64,000 nucleotides of DNA from Acidovorax sp. Leaf191. GTDB taxonomy: Bacteria; Pseudomonadota; Gammaproteobacteria; Burkholderiales; Burkholderiaceae_C. The stretch covers positions 392,073-456,072 of the forward strand of contig NZ_LMPT01000012.1 in NCBI RefSeq assembly GCF_001424425.1. The letters run 5' to 3'. This document shows positions 50,694 through 59,704 of the stretch, one piece after another (position 1 is the first letter of the stretch; every line of letters starts with the position of its first letter). Under the pieces are notes generated by a model. The model was not told the origin of the DNA. It worked only from the letters and a program-made list of their open reading frames with translations, and did not search any database. The translations under genes were made by a program, and so were the position numbers.

Positions 50694-51787
50694 GTACGAC
50701 GACGACAACGATGACGACGACCACCGCCCCTTCCCACCCACCCGGCCTGCCAGCCACCGGTGCCGCCGCGCTGGACCGCAGCGACAGCGACGTGGTGCTG
50801 ATCGTGGACGACGTGCCCGACAACCTGGCCGTGCTGCACGATGCGCTCGACGAGTCGGGCTACACGGTGCTGGTGGCCATGCACGGCGAGGCCGCGCTGC
50901 AGCGCGCGGCGCAGGCCTTGCCCGACATCGTGCTGCTGGACGCGATGATGCCCGGCATGGACGGCTTCGAGGTGGCGCGGCGCCTCAAGGCGTCGCCCGC
51001 CACCGCGCACATCCCCATTATCTTCATGACCGGCCTGACCGAGACCGAGCACCTGGTCGCCGCGCTGGAGGCCGGTGGCGTGGACTACGTCACCAAGCCC
51101 ATCAAGCCGCGCGAGGTGATGGCCCGCATGGGCGTGCACCTGGGCGCGGCCCGCAAGGCCCGCCAGGACGCGCGCCAGGCCCGCGAGGCGCGCAACGCGC
51201 TCGATGCCTTCGGCTACGCCAGCATCACCGTGCGCGCGGTGGACGGCCGCATCGTGTGGCAGACCCCGCTCGCGCGCGAACTGCTGCAAAGCTACTTCGG
51301 CGAAGTGGGCCCGGACGGTACGCCCACCGCCTTCGGCCAGTGGGCACCCGAGCCGGTGCAGGCCTGGCTGCGCCGCCACGTGCTGGCCGACAACGCCGCA
51401 GAACTGCTGGCCGCATCGCTCGCCGAGCCCCCGCGCCTGGCGGTGGAGCAGGGGGCCCGCAGGCTCACCTTCCGCCTGCACCAGCAGGCTGGCGACAGCG
51501 CGGGCGGCGGCGACTGGCTCATCGTGATGCGCGAGGTGTCGGACGCGAAGATCATCGAATCCATGAGCCTGTCCTTCAAGCTCACCGCCCGCGAGGCCGA
51601 GGTGCTGTACTGGGTGGTCAAGGGCAAGATCAACCGCGACATCGGCGACATCCTGGGCGCGAGCCCCGCCACCGTGAAGAAACACCTGGAGCGCGTGTTC
51701 GCCAAGCTGGGGGTGGAGACACGCACGGCAGCGGCAGGGATGGCGATGAACCGCATCCGGCAGCTGCATCCGCAGTTCGAAGGATAG
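50690..51787 (+). CDS. LuxR/NarL-type response regulator
   Basis: The 365-residue protein has a threonine-rich N-terminus, a receiver domain (residues about 35-160; IVDDVPDN, phospho-acceptor Asp84 in IVLLDAMMPGMDG, Lys in VTKPIKPRE), a middle region resembling a PAS-like segment (GYASITVRAVDGRIVWQTP), and a C-terminal LuxR helix-turn-helix (LTAREAEVLYWVVKGKINRD). It starts with GTG at 50690, overlapping the kinase stop (GTGA); an ATG eight codons on is an alternative. It should be the output partner of the kinase. Confidence 0.93.
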   Translation: MSTTTTTMTTTTAPSHPPGLPATGAAALDRSDSDVVLIVDDVPDNLAVLHDALDESGYTVLVAMHGEAALQRAAQALPDIVLLDAMMPGMDGFEVARRLKASPATAHIPIIFMTGLTETEHLVAALEAGGVDYVTKPIKPREVMARMGVHLGAARKARQDARQAREARNALDAFGYASITVRAVDGRIVWQTPLARELLQSYFGEVGPDGTPTAFGQWAPEPVQAWLRRHVLADNAAELLAASLAEPPRLAVEQGARRLTFRLHQQAGDSAGGGDWLIVMREVSDAKIIESMSLSFKLTAREAEVLYWVVKGKINRDIGDILGASPATVKKHLERVFAKLGVETRTAAAGMAMNRIRQLHPQFEG

Positions 51788-51802
51788 TTCTTAGTGGATC
51801 TA

Positions 51803-51843
51803 GGCCGCTACCGCTCGCTGGATATGCGCCGATAGCTATCAAA
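51803..51843 (-). repeat. Dispersed repeat R2, copy C (inverted)
   Basis: Minus strand reads TTGATAGCTATCGG... then GAGCGGTAGCGGCC, a recognisable copy of R2. It follows the response regulator and precedes the convergent small gene, so it may also act as a terminator hairpin. Confidence 0.7.
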
Positions 51844-51899
51844 TTGATAGTGAATCTTTCGCCGATCCTTAAGCGGCACTCCCCAACACGTGCGGGCGG

Positions 51900-52226
51900 T
51901 TAGCGGCCGACAGCCTTTTCCAGCTCGGCCTTGTTCATTTTCGAGCGCCCCGCGATGCCTTTCTTGCGCGCCTCTTCATACAGCTGATCGCGCGTGCGGC
52001 CCTGCGCGCCCTGGTGCGAGCGTTGGCCCCCGCGCACGGGCGCCGGGGTGTCGCGCAAGGTCTTGGGATTGGCCGTCTCGCTTTCGCCGTGCTGAGCGCG
52101 TTCCTTGTTGACGGTACGGGCGGCAATCTCTTCGGCGGCATCGGTGCTTTTGCCGCGCTCTTCAAGGCTTGCCTTGATGTGTGCGTACTGGCGTTCGCGC
52201 TTGGCGGTCCATTGTTTCTGGGGCAT
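51900..52226 (-). CDS. Small protein with a Rho N-terminal-like C-terminal motif
   Basis: The 108-residue basic and charged product starts MPQKQWTAKRERQYAHIKAS and ends TRDQLYEEARKKGIAGRSKM...ELEKAV, a helical motif that resembles the Rho N-terminal / SAP-like small proteins annotated near plasmid stability genes. No catalytic residues. It is a short, solitary minus-strand gene between the two-component genes and a dioxygenase. The ATG at 52226 is preferred to a longer frame. Confidence 0.7.
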   Translation of the reverse strand: MPQKQWTAKRERQYAHIKASLEERGKSTDAAEEIAARTVNKERAQHGESETANPKTLRDTPAPVRGGQRSHQGAQGRTRDQLYEEARKKGIAGRSKMNKAELEKAVGR

Positions 52227-52441
52227 GGCGTGCTCCTGGGTGCGGTAGGGAGATGCGGCAGGGGGCAGCCCCGCCGATGCTGACAATCTAGCCCGCTCGG
52301 TGTGCGTGAGCGTCGGTCCCATGGGCGCCCGCCTGTAGGACCGCCGCCTGGAGCCCGTGAGAGCCGGCGTTCACAATGGCCTCTACCGCTTGGATTGCAC
52401 GCCCATGTCCGGTGGTTGCACGGTGCAAGCGTGCGCGTGGG

Positions 52442-53197
52442 TCAGCGGCCTGCCGCACCCGGCCAACGCAAGCCCCAGGGCAACTGTGCGGGGCCGAAGA
52501 CGAAGTGCAGCACGCGCCGCTGGCTGGTCCCGCTGGCTTTGGACGATGCGTGCAGCAGCAGCGGCCGCATGACCAGGGCGGTGCCTGCATCGGCAAGGCA
52601 GGGCACATCGCCTGCGCGGTCGCGCAGCGCACGGGCTGCGTCGGCCGCCAGCACGCCCTGGGTGTGGCTGGCAGGCACCACGCGCAGCGGGCCGTCGTCG
52701 GCGTGGCAGGGGTCGAGGTGCACGCGCACGGCCAGCAGCGTTTGCAGCAGTGGCGCAGGGGGCTGCACGAAGAGGGCGCCGTCCTTGTCGGACCAGCCGT
52801 TCAGGTCCGGCGCATCGACCTTTTCGGCCACGGGAATGCTCAGGTCCTGGTGCAGGGGCACGAGCCAGTTGCGGGCCGGGGTCTTCTCAAAGTAGGTGCA
52901 TTGCACGGCCACGGCCGATGCGGGGAGGAGGTCCGCCAGGGCTGGGCACTGCTGCAGGCGCCGGGCGAGCGCCTGGCACCAGGGGCGGTTCAGCAGATCG
53001 CGCTGGCCGCCGGACGCCGAGGGCGCACGGTGACCGCCGCCATCCGCCGCCTGCATGTCTGCGTTCAGGTCGTGGGCCAGGGCGCTGCATTCGGCCGGCT
53101 GCAGCACCCCGGGCACCAGCACAAAGCCTTGGGCTTCCAGCAGGGCACTCGCCGTGGCGCCTGCCGCAGGGGTGTCGATGGGGCTGGTGGCTGTCAA
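52442..53197 (-). CDS. Phytanoyl-CoA dioxygenase (PhyH)-like protein
   Basis: The 251-residue product has the Fe(II)/2-oxoglutarate facial triad: His116 and Asp118 in LVPLHQDLSI and His216 in LLLHASSK, with an Arg about 10 residues later (TSQRRVLHF). Members hydroxylate diverse small molecules; the substrate here is unknown. The start is a TTG at 53197; no in-frame ATG is near, so the N-terminus is uncertain. Confidence 0.82.
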   Translation of the reverse strand: MTATSPIDTPAAGATASALLEAQGFVLVPGVLQPAECSALAHDLNADMQAADGGGHRAPSASGGQRDLLNRPWCQALARRLQQCPALADLLPASAVAVQCTYFEKTPARNWLVPLHQDLSIPVAEKVDAPDLNGWSDKDGALFVQPPAPLLQTLLAVRVHLDPCHADDGPLRVVPASHTQGVLAADAARALRDRAGDVPCLADAGTALVMRPLLLHASSKASGTSQRRVLHFVFGPAQLPWGLRWPGAAGR

Positions 53198-53237
53198 AGC
53201 ATCTGAAATAAATCTGACCGAAATCTGAATGAAATGT

Positions 53238-53275
53238 GCCGCTACCGCTTGTTGGATGAGCGCTAGTAGCTATCA
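53238..53275 (-). repeat. Dispersed repeat R2, copy D (inverted)
   Basis: Minus strand reads TGATAGCTACTAGCGCTCAT then ACAAGCGGTAGCGGC, the best-preserved R2 copy in the window. It lies between the PhyH-like gene and the CheX-like gene, both on the minus strand. Confidence 0.8.
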
Positions 53276-53325
53276 TTTTTATATCAAAACGCTGCCGCAC
53301 CCTGTCCAGCGCTGGCGCGCAGCGA

Positions 53326-54012
53326 TCACATCCCCAGCGACTTGAGCAGTGCGTCCGTATCGTCCTGCCCCGCGGGTGGCGGCACGGGCACGGGGGGAGC
53401 GGCCTGCGATTCGGCCATCAGGGCGTCGGGGTCCGGTGCTTCCTGTGCCTCGAAGTCGTAGAGCTTGATGAACTCGGTGCGGTCGATGGCCAGTTCCAGA
53501 TAGAAGATGTTGTTGTTGCTGGTGTAGAAGGTCACGCGCCGGGCTTCGGGCTTGTCCAGGTTGGCGTCCACCGACAGGTGCACCTGCTTGTTCAGCACCA
53601 GCATCTTGGGCTGGTTCTGGGTGATGTGGGTTTGCAGCTCGCGCCGCACCTTGCCGGTGAAGTCGCCCACCACCTGGTTCATCAGCTCGCCCATCACGTT
53701 GCTCACTTCGTCCGACGTGAACGAGGTGACCAGGTCGTCCTTGGACATGCCCATGTTCAGCAGGTAGTTGGCGTACAGCTCCATCGCCGCCTGGGCCGAG
53801 AAGTTGATGATCACCAGCCCCGAGAAGCCGCCATCGAACAGCACGAAGCAGCCGATGTCGGGCTTCAGGCAGGTCTTGCTGATGCGCTGCACCATGCCGG
53901 AGTAGTGGATCTGGCTGTGCGTGGCCACGCCCAGCACCCGGGTGACGGAGTTGCACAGGCTGATCAGCAGGTCTTCGGTGCTGTAGACGGGGGATTTTTC
54001 AGGGAGACTCAT
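53326..54012 (-). CDS. CheX-like chemotaxis phosphatase family protein (DUF3334)
   Basis: The 228-residue product starts MSLPEKSPVYSTEDLLISLC and contains SDEVSNVMGELMNQVVGDF, which has the Glu-x-x-Asn signature (ELMN) of CheX/CheC/FliY phosphatases; a second half-site is near. The C-terminus is a proline- and alanine-rich tail. It may dephosphorylate a response regulator, but no chemotaxis genes are next to it. The ATG is at 54012. Confidence 0.7.
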   Translation of the reverse strand: MSLPEKSPVYSTEDLLISLCNSVTRVLGVATHSQIHYSGMVQRISKTCLKPDIGCFVLFDGGFSGLVIINFSAQAAMELYANYLLNMGMSKDDLVTSFTSDEVSNVMGELMNQVVGDFTGKVRRELQTHITQNQPKMLVLNKQVHLSVDANLDKPEARRVTFYTSNNNIFYLELAIDRTEFIKLYDFEAQEAPDPDALMAESQAAPPVPVPPPAGQDDTDALLKSLGM

Positions 54013-54264
54013 GGTGTGTGGGGGCTGCGGCCGGAAATACGGGATGTGCAGGGCAGAGCATAGGCGATGGCGGGGCGCTAAGCCAGTGTGCGGGCCCGGG
54101 GCGTGGCACGGGTGTGGCGCGCCGTCCGCTCGGGGACGCGTCGCGGGATGGCGCCGATTGACAATCCATTGGGCTCGCGTATCGTGCCAGCCTTCCGACA
54201 GCCAATAAATCAGCCAGCCTCCCGCCGAGCCGGGTGGCCCAACAAAAGAGAGGGGTGTGCACAC

Positions 54265-55452
54265 ATGGGCAATGTCTATTCCTACGGGCTCAACGACTTC
54301 CAGGCCATCGCCACCGGTGCGGCAGTGCTGGCCAGCGGCGGCGGCGGCAGCTACTCCGACGCCTGCTCCATCGTCAAGGAACTGGCCCAACAGGGTTACA
54401 GCGGCACGGTCACCGTGCAGGACTACGACGGCGCCACGCCGGCCTGCGTGCTGGCCATCATGGGCTCGCCCGACGCGGCCTCCAGCCTCGACCTGGCAGC
54501 GATCCAGAACTCCGTCAGCAACACCTTGGCGGTGCAGCAGGGCCTGACCGGCATGCAGGTGGGCGCGCTGATCCCCGTGGAGATCGGGCCGATCAATTCC
54601 CTGGTGCCGCTCATCGGCGCCGCCATGTCGAGCGGCTCGGTCTGGGTGGTCAACGGCGACGGCGCAGGCCGCGCGGTGCCGGAGCTGCCCCAGACCACCT
54701 TCACCACCCCGTCCGGGCCCGCGCCCAGCCCTGCGGTGCTGGCCAGCGACGCGGCCACGCTGGTCGCGGCGGAATACGCGGTGCTGGGCTCCGGCACGGC
54801 GTCGGGCATCGAGTCGCTGGCCGGCGGCGTGGTCGGCGGGTTCGGCGGGTACTCGGGCATCGCCATGTGGCCGTCGAACGCCTCCAACCAGTTCGCGTTG
54901 TCCGGCAGCTACATCCCCGGCACGCTGGAGCAGGCGCGCGCGCTGGGCCAGCAGATGCTGCAGGCGGTCACGCCGCTGTCCACGGCGGCAGTCGCCGCGG
55001 CGATCCAGAGCCTGACCGGGCGCACTGCGAGCGCCGTGGTCACCAACTTCTACATCACCGAGGTCACGCAGTCCACTTCGAGCGCGACGTCGCTGGACTC
55101 CGGGATCATCCGGCTGGACAATGCGCAGGACCCGACCCAGAGCACGCAGACGCACTACCTCTACAACCTCAACGAGAACCTGATCATGTACTCGGCGTCG
55201 AGCACCTCCCCCGACATCATCGCGCCGGACTCGATCTGCTACTACTCCGAGAGCACGGGGCGCGGGTTCTCCAATGCCAACGACGACCTGGCGCTGTACT
55301 TCAACACCGCCACGGGCCGCAGCACGGGCCAGATGGTGAGCGTGATCTCGGTGCAGACCGCGCCGCAGCTGTACAACACCCCGGGCGTGGTGGCATCGTT
55401 CGCCGGTCTCTTGCGCAAGCTCGGCTATGCCGGTGGCATGCCGCCGGCCTGA
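54265..55452 (+). CDS. DUF917 (S-methyl thiohydantoin desulfurase-like) protein
   Basis: The 395-residue product has a GAAVLASGGGG segment near the N-terminus and the family block LIPVEIGPINSLVPLI followed by NGDGAGRAVPELPQTTF, which matches DUF917 proteins. Such proteins are often found beside hydantoinases and NCS1 permeases in other bacteria. Function is not established here. A purine-rich ribosome binding site (about 54244-54255) precedes the ATG at 54265. A diguanylate cyclase follows by 35 bp. Confidence 0.78.
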   Translation: MGNVYSYGLNDFQAIATGAAVLASGGGGSYSDACSIVKELAQQGYSGTVTVQDYDGATPACVLAIMGSPDAASSLDLAAIQNSVSNTLAVQQGLTGMQVGALIPVEIGPINSLVPLIGAAMSSGSVWVVNGDGAGRAVPELPQTTFTTPSGPAPSPAVLASDAATLVAAEYAVLGSGTASGIESLAGGVVGGFGGYSGIAMWPSNASNQFALSGSYIPGTLEQARALGQQMLQAVTPLSTAAVAAAIQSLTGRTASAVVTNFYITEVTQSTSSATSLDSGIIRLDNAQDPTQSTQTHYLYNLNENLIMYSASSTSPDIIAPDSICYYSESTGRGFSNANDDLALYFNTATGRSTGQMVSVISVQTAPQLYNTPGVVASFAGLLRKLGYAGGMPPA

Positions 55453-55487
55453 GCGCGTGCGTGCATTCGAAAAGCCAGTGAGCCGCC

Positions 55488-56540
55488 ATGGGTGAAGCAG
55501 ACCTGAACAAGGAGCGGCTGGAGCTGGCGCTGGAGGCGGCGGGGCTCGACTTGTGGGAGAACGACCTCGTCACCGGCCACGTCACCCGCAAGGCCACCAA
55601 GACCTTCCTGGAGCTGGGCTTCACCGAGGACGAGATCGTCCCGGGCGTGCAGGACATCTACGGCCTGTTCCACCCGGACGACCTGGACATGGTGCGCCAG
55701 TCGGTGGCGGACCACCTGGCGGGCCTCACGCCGCAGTACCGCTGCGAGTTCCGGCTGCGCTCCAAGCGCGGCGACTGGGTCTGGTACGCCAACTACGGCC
55801 GCATCATGGACGGCGGCAGCGACACGCCGGGCAAGCGGCTGATCGGCGTGACCTTCAACATCGACGACCGCAAGCGCCGCGAAGACGAGATCGCGCAGAT
55901 CAACCAGCAGCTCACCGAACAGAACCGGCTGCTGCAGCAGCTCAACGCCACGCTGGAGCAGCTGGCCTCCAACGACTCGCTCACCGGCCTGGCCAACCGG
56001 CGCACGTTGATGGAACTGGGCGCCAATGAATGCAAGCGCACCGAGCGCTTCGACCACCCGCTGTCATTGCTGGTGGTGGACATCGACCTGTTCAAGCCCG
56101 TGAACGACGCCTGGGGCCACCTGGCGGGCGACCGCGTGATCTGCGCCGTGGCGCAGGCCTGCGCGTTGCGCCAGCGGCGCGGGGTGGACATCGTGGCGCG
56201 CTTCGGCGGCGAAGAGTTCGTCATCGTGCTGCCCGAGACCGATGGCCCCAGCGCCCTGCGCATGGCCGAGTCGCTGCGCCGCGAGGTCGCTGCGCTGAGC
56301 GTGCCGGTGAACGACGAGGGCGTGTGCGTGTCGGTCACCGTCAGCATCGGTGTGGCCACGCTGCACAAGGGCTCCATCCTCGACTTCGAGGACCTGGTGA
56401 ACCGCGCCGACAAGGCGCTGTACCGCGCTAAAGAGGCTGGACGCAACGCCGTCTACAGCGCAGACGTGCAGCACGGCACCGCCACCCTGCATGTGCTGGC
56501 CGACCCGGGCGATGCCACCGGGGACGTGCTGGCGACCTGA
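55488..56540 (+). CDS. PAS-GGDEF diguanylate cyclase
   Basis: The 350-residue protein has a PAS domain (about 12-125; FLELGFTEDEI, RSKRGDWVWY), a coiled-coil linker and a GGDEF domain with signature GGEEF at 240-244. The inhibitory site RxxD (RGVD, 231-234) is present five residues before it. It should make cyclic di-GMP. It has no membrane segment, so a cytosolic signal is sensed by the PAS domain. It is next to, and likely co-transcribed with, the DUF917 gene. Confidence 0.92.
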   Translation: MGEADLNKERLELALEAAGLDLWENDLVTGHVTRKATKTFLELGFTEDEIVPGVQDIYGLFHPDDLDMVRQSVADHLAGLTPQYRCEFRLRSKRGDWVWYANYGRIMDGGSDTPGKRLIGVTFNIDDRKRREDEIAQINQQLTEQNRLLQQLNATLEQLASNDSLTGLANRRTLMELGANECKRTERFDHPLSLLVVDIDLFKPVNDAWGHLAGDRVICAVAQACALRQRRGVDIVARFGGEEFVIVLPETDGPSALRMAESLRREVAALSVPVNDEGVCVSVTVSIGVATLHKGSILDFEDLVNRADKALYRAKEAGRNAVYSADVQHGTATLHVLADPGDATGDVLAT

Positions 56541-56622
56541 CCCGGGGCGCCCGGCGGCCCCTGCGGACACCTGCAGAACCTGTCGCCCCCCCCGTGGAAC
56601 CCGCCCGCCAGGGTCCGTCTGC

Positions 56623-57927
56623 CTATTCCTCGCTGGTCCACTCCACCTGCACGCCCAGGCTGCGCAGGTTCTCCACGAAGCGCGGGTGCGCGCGGCGGAT
56701 CGGCGTGGCGTTGCGGATCTCCGAGCGGCCCGGCGTGCTGGCCGCCACCATGAAGAGCGCAATCGCCACGCGGATGATGTAGGGGCTCTCCACCACCGCG
56801 GGCGTCAGCGGGTTGCCGCCGAAGGTCACCAGCCGGTGCGGGTCGGACTGGAACACGTGCGCGCCGAACTTGGACAGCTCGCCCGCCCAGCCCAGGGCCC
56901 CGTCGTAGACCTTGTTCCAGAACAGCGCATTGCCCTCGGCCCGCACACCCAGCGCGATGAAGATGGGCAGCAGGTCCACCGGAAAGTACGGCCAGGGCGC
57001 GGCCTCCACCTTGGTCAGCACATTGCTCGTGAACGGCGTCTGCACCTTGAGCGGGCCGTCGCAATGGGCGCGCGACCAGCCGTCTTCGTGCGTGATGGTG
57101 ACGCCGAACTTGGCGAAGGTGCGGTCGATGAGCGGAAAGTTCTCGGGCGCGCTGTTGCGCACGATCACGTCGCCGCCGGTGATGGCGCCCAGCGCCAGGA
57201 ACGTTGTGATCTCGTGGAAGTCCTCGTCGAAGCGGAACTCCCCGCCGCGCAGCTGCGTGCCGCCGTGCACCGTGAGGCGCGAAGTGCCCATGCCCTCGAT
57301 GCGCACGCCGATCATGGTCATGAAGCGGCAGAACTCCTGCACATGCGGCTCCGACGCCGCATTGGTCAGCACCGAGGTGCCGTCGGCCGTGGCCGCGCAC
57401 AGCACGAAGTTCTCGGTGGTGGTGACGGAGGCGTAGTCCAGCCAGTGCTGCGTGGCCTGCAGCCGCCCATGGGCATTGCGCACCAGCAGCGAGCCCTCGG
57501 CACGCTCCACCGTGCCGCCGAAGCGGCGGAACACCTCCACGTGCGGGTCGATCTCGCGCACGCCCAGCGTGCAGCCCTTCACGTTGTCCTCCAGCCGCGC
57601 GACGCCAAAGCGCGCCAACAGCGGCGGCACCAGCATGATGGACGAGCGCATCTCCTCGGGCAGCCGGTGCTGGGCCGCGTCGAACACGGTGGCATGGTGG
57701 TGCAGGTCCAGCGTGCCGGTGTCGTGGTCCATGCGCACATCGCTGCCCAGCGTGCGGAAGATGTCCAGGATCTTGCGCACGTCGGTGATGTCGGGCACGC
57801 GCAGCAGCCGCAGCGGCTCGTTGGTGAGCAGCGTGGCGCATAGCACCGGCAGCACGGCGTTCTTGTTGGCCGATGGGTGGATGCGGCCCTGGAGGGGGGT
57901 GCCGCCGTGAACGACGAGGTTGGACAT
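56623..57927 (-). CDS. Divergent UDP-N-acetylglucosamine 1-carboxyvinyltransferase (MurA paralogue)
   Basis: The 434-residue protein has the MurA fold sequence: PSANKNAVLPVLCATLL (Lys22, Asn23), the PEP-binding loop GCTLGVREIDPH with Cys119 in the place of E. coli Cys115, and RSSIMLVPPLLARFG. Standard MurA lies elsewhere in these bacteria near hisG; this is a second, more distant copy. It may act in cell-wall synthesis or in an unknown enolpyruvyl transfer. It is convergent with the diguanylate cyclase. Confidence 0.85.
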   Translation of the reverse strand: MSNLVVHGGTPLQGRIHPSANKNAVLPVLCATLLTNEPLRLLRVPDITDVRKILDIFRTLGSDVRMDHDTGTLDLHHHATVFDAAQHRLPEEMRSSIMLVPPLLARFGVARLEDNVKGCTLGVREIDPHVEVFRRFGGTVERAEGSLLVRNAHGRLQATQHWLDYASVTTTENFVLCAATADGTSVLTNAASEPHVQEFCRFMTMIGVRIEGMGTSRLTVHGGTQLRGGEFRFDEDFHEITTFLALGAITGGDVIVRNSAPENFPLIDRTFAKFGVTITHEDGWSRAHCDGPLKVQTPFTSNVLTKVEAAPWPYFPVDLLPIFIALGVRAEGNALFWNKVYDGALGWAGELSKFGAHVFQSDPHRLVTFGGNPLTPAVVESPYIIRVAIALFMVAASTPGRSEIRNATPIRRAHPRFVENLRSLGVQVEWTSEE

Positions 57928-58431
57928 GGGTGGACAGCGCAAGGAAGAAGAGGGGGCAGGGCGGGGCAGCAGCGCAGGCGGGTCGCGCACGGCGCGGACA
58001 CCCGCCCGGCGGGGCGCGAGGTCGATACTCTAACTGCCTGCCGGTTCGCGCGACCTCGTGTGGTGCAATAGCTATAAATTTCGTAGCTGACTTTGGGCTG
58101 GACATTGCGCTGGCGGGCTCATGGGCAGTTTGCTGTGCCGCGCATATTCCGGATGAGACGTTGGCACCTGCCCCTGCTACGCCTTCGCGCCCGCCCAATC
58201 CTTAGCCTCACCCCATACGTTCACGCTGAGCTGGTCGAAGCGCGGCGCACGGCTTTTACAAGCTCAGCCCGAGCGGTGTGGAAGGTTCGGAGAGCACGTG
58301 GCCGCATACGCCACCCGGCGTATTTCCGATCCGGGGGGCTGTCTCCAGAATCCATTCCATCGACCGATCCATGCGCCCAGCCAGGCGCCATCGGGCGAAG
58401 CGGTTTGAACCCCTCTACTGGAGAAGCACAC
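57928..58431. other. Divergent spacer between the MurA paralogue and urtA
   Basis: No protein gene. It contains repeat R1 copy e and the promoter region of urtA. A sequence TTGGCACCTGCCCCTGCTA near 58161 resembles a sigma-54 -24/-12 promoter, but the spacing is one base too long. No clear NtrC site is seen. Confidence 0.5.
58218..58276. repeat. Dispersed repeat R1, copy e
   Basis: GTTCACGCTGAGCTGGTCGA then a spacer and CTTTTACAAGCTCAGCCCGA, closely similar to R1 copy d at 46694 and in the same orientation. Copies d and e flank the 11.5-kb block that holds the permease-kinase through the MurA paralogue. Confidence 0.85.
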
Positions 58432-59703
58432 ATGCAACGTCGTTATTCCCTCAAGGCCCTTGCGGCCGTCGCTACGCTCGCTGGCCTGTCTGCACTGCCA
58501 GCCCATGCGCAGGAGACCATCAAGGTCGGCATCCTGCACAGCCTGTCGGGCACCATGGCCATCTCGGAAACGGTGCTCAAGGACACCGTGCTGATGGCCA
58601 TCGACGAAATCAACGCCAAGGGCGGCGTGCTGGGCAAGAAGCTCGAACCCGTGGTGGTGGACCCGGCCTCCAACTGGCCCCTGTTCGCCGAAAAGACCAA
58701 GCAGCTGCTGGGTCAGGACAAGGTCTCGGTGATCTTCGGTTGCTGGACCAGCGTGAGCCGCAAGTCGGTGCTGCCCGTGGTCGAGGAAATGAACGGCCTG
58801 CTGTTCTACCCCGTGCAGTACGAGGGTGAGGAACTCTCCAAGAACGTGTTCTACACCGGCGCCGCGCCCAACCAGCAGGCCATTCCTGCGGTCGACTACC
58901 TGATGAGCAAGGACGGCGGTAGCGCCAAGCGCTGGGTGCTGCTGGGCACCGACTATGTGTACCCCCGCACCACCAACAAGATCCTGCGCGCCTACCTCAA
59001 GTCCAAGGGCGTGAAGGATTCCGACATCGACGAAAAGTACACCCCGTTCGGCCACAGCGACTACCAGACCATCGTCGCCGACATCAAGAAGTTCAGCCAG
59101 GGCGGCAAGACGGCCGTGGTCTCCACCATCAACGGCGACTCCAACGTGCCCTTCTACAAGGAACTGGGCAACGCAGGCCTGAAGGCCAAGGACGTACCCG
59201 TCGTCGCCTTCTCCGTGGGCGAGGAAGAACTGCGCGGCGTGGACACCAAGCCGCTGGTGGGCCACCTGGCTGCCTGGAACTACTTCCAGTCCATCAAGAG
59301 CCCTGAAAACACGGCCTTCATGAAAAAGTGGGCGGACTACGCCAAGGCCAAGAACATCGCTGGCCACAAGGACAAGCCACTGACCAACGACCCGATGGAA
59401 GCCACCTACATCGGCATCAACATGTGGAAGCAGGCTGTCGAGAAGGCCAAGAGCACCGATGTGGACAAGGTGATCGCCGCGATGGCCGGCCAGACCTTCA
59501 AGGCACCGTCGGGCATCGTCAGCAAGATGGATGAGAAGAACCACCACCTGCACAAGAGCGTGTTCATCGGCGAGATCAAGGCCGACGGCCAGTTCAACGT
59601 GGTGTGGAAGACGCCCGGCCCGGTCAAGGCCAAGCCATGGTCTCCTTACATCGAAGGCAACGACAAGAAGAAGGACGAGCCGGACGGCAAAACGAAGATG
59701 TGA
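58432..59703 (+). CDS. urtA: Urea ABC transporter, substrate-binding protein
   Basis: UrtA is the periplasmic urea-binding protein of the high-affinity Urt importer. The 423-residue product has a signal peptide (MQRRYSLKALAAVATLAGLS, cut at AHAQ) and the type I binding-protein fold, with EEMNGLLFYPVQYEGEE and PNQQAIPAVDYL. The start at 58432 follows a GGAGAAG ribosome binding site (58420-58426). Confidence 0.95.
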   Translation: MQRRYSLKALAAVATLAGLSALPAHAQETIKVGILHSLSGTMAISETVLKDTVLMAIDEINAKGGVLGKKLEPVVVDPASNWPLFAEKTKQLLGQDKVSVIFGCWTSVSRKSVLPVVEEMNGLLFYPVQYEGEELSKNVFYTGAAPNQQAIPAVDYLMSKDGGSAKRWVLLGTDYVYPRTTNKILRAYLKSKGVKDSDIDEKYTPFGHSDYQTIVADIKKFSQGGKTAVVSTINGDSNVPFYKELGNAGLKAKDVPVVAFSVGEEELRGVDTKPLVGHLAAWNYFQSIKSPENTAFMKKWADYAKAKNIAGHKDKPLTNDPMEATYIGINMWKQAVEKAKSTDVDKVIAAMAGQTFKAPSGIVSKMDEKNHHLHKSVFIGEIKADGQFNVVWKTPGPVKAKPWSPYIEGNDKKKDEPDGKTKM

Positions 59704-59704
59704 T

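Noticed and set aside
54012..55155. N-terminal extension of the DUF3334 gene to about 600 codons
   Set aside because: It is an open frame that runs through the divergent DUF917 gene; the ATG at 54012 gives a normal family length.
58159..58180. Possible sigma-54 promoter upstream of urtA
   Set aside because: The GG and GC elements are one base too far apart, and no NtrC site was found.
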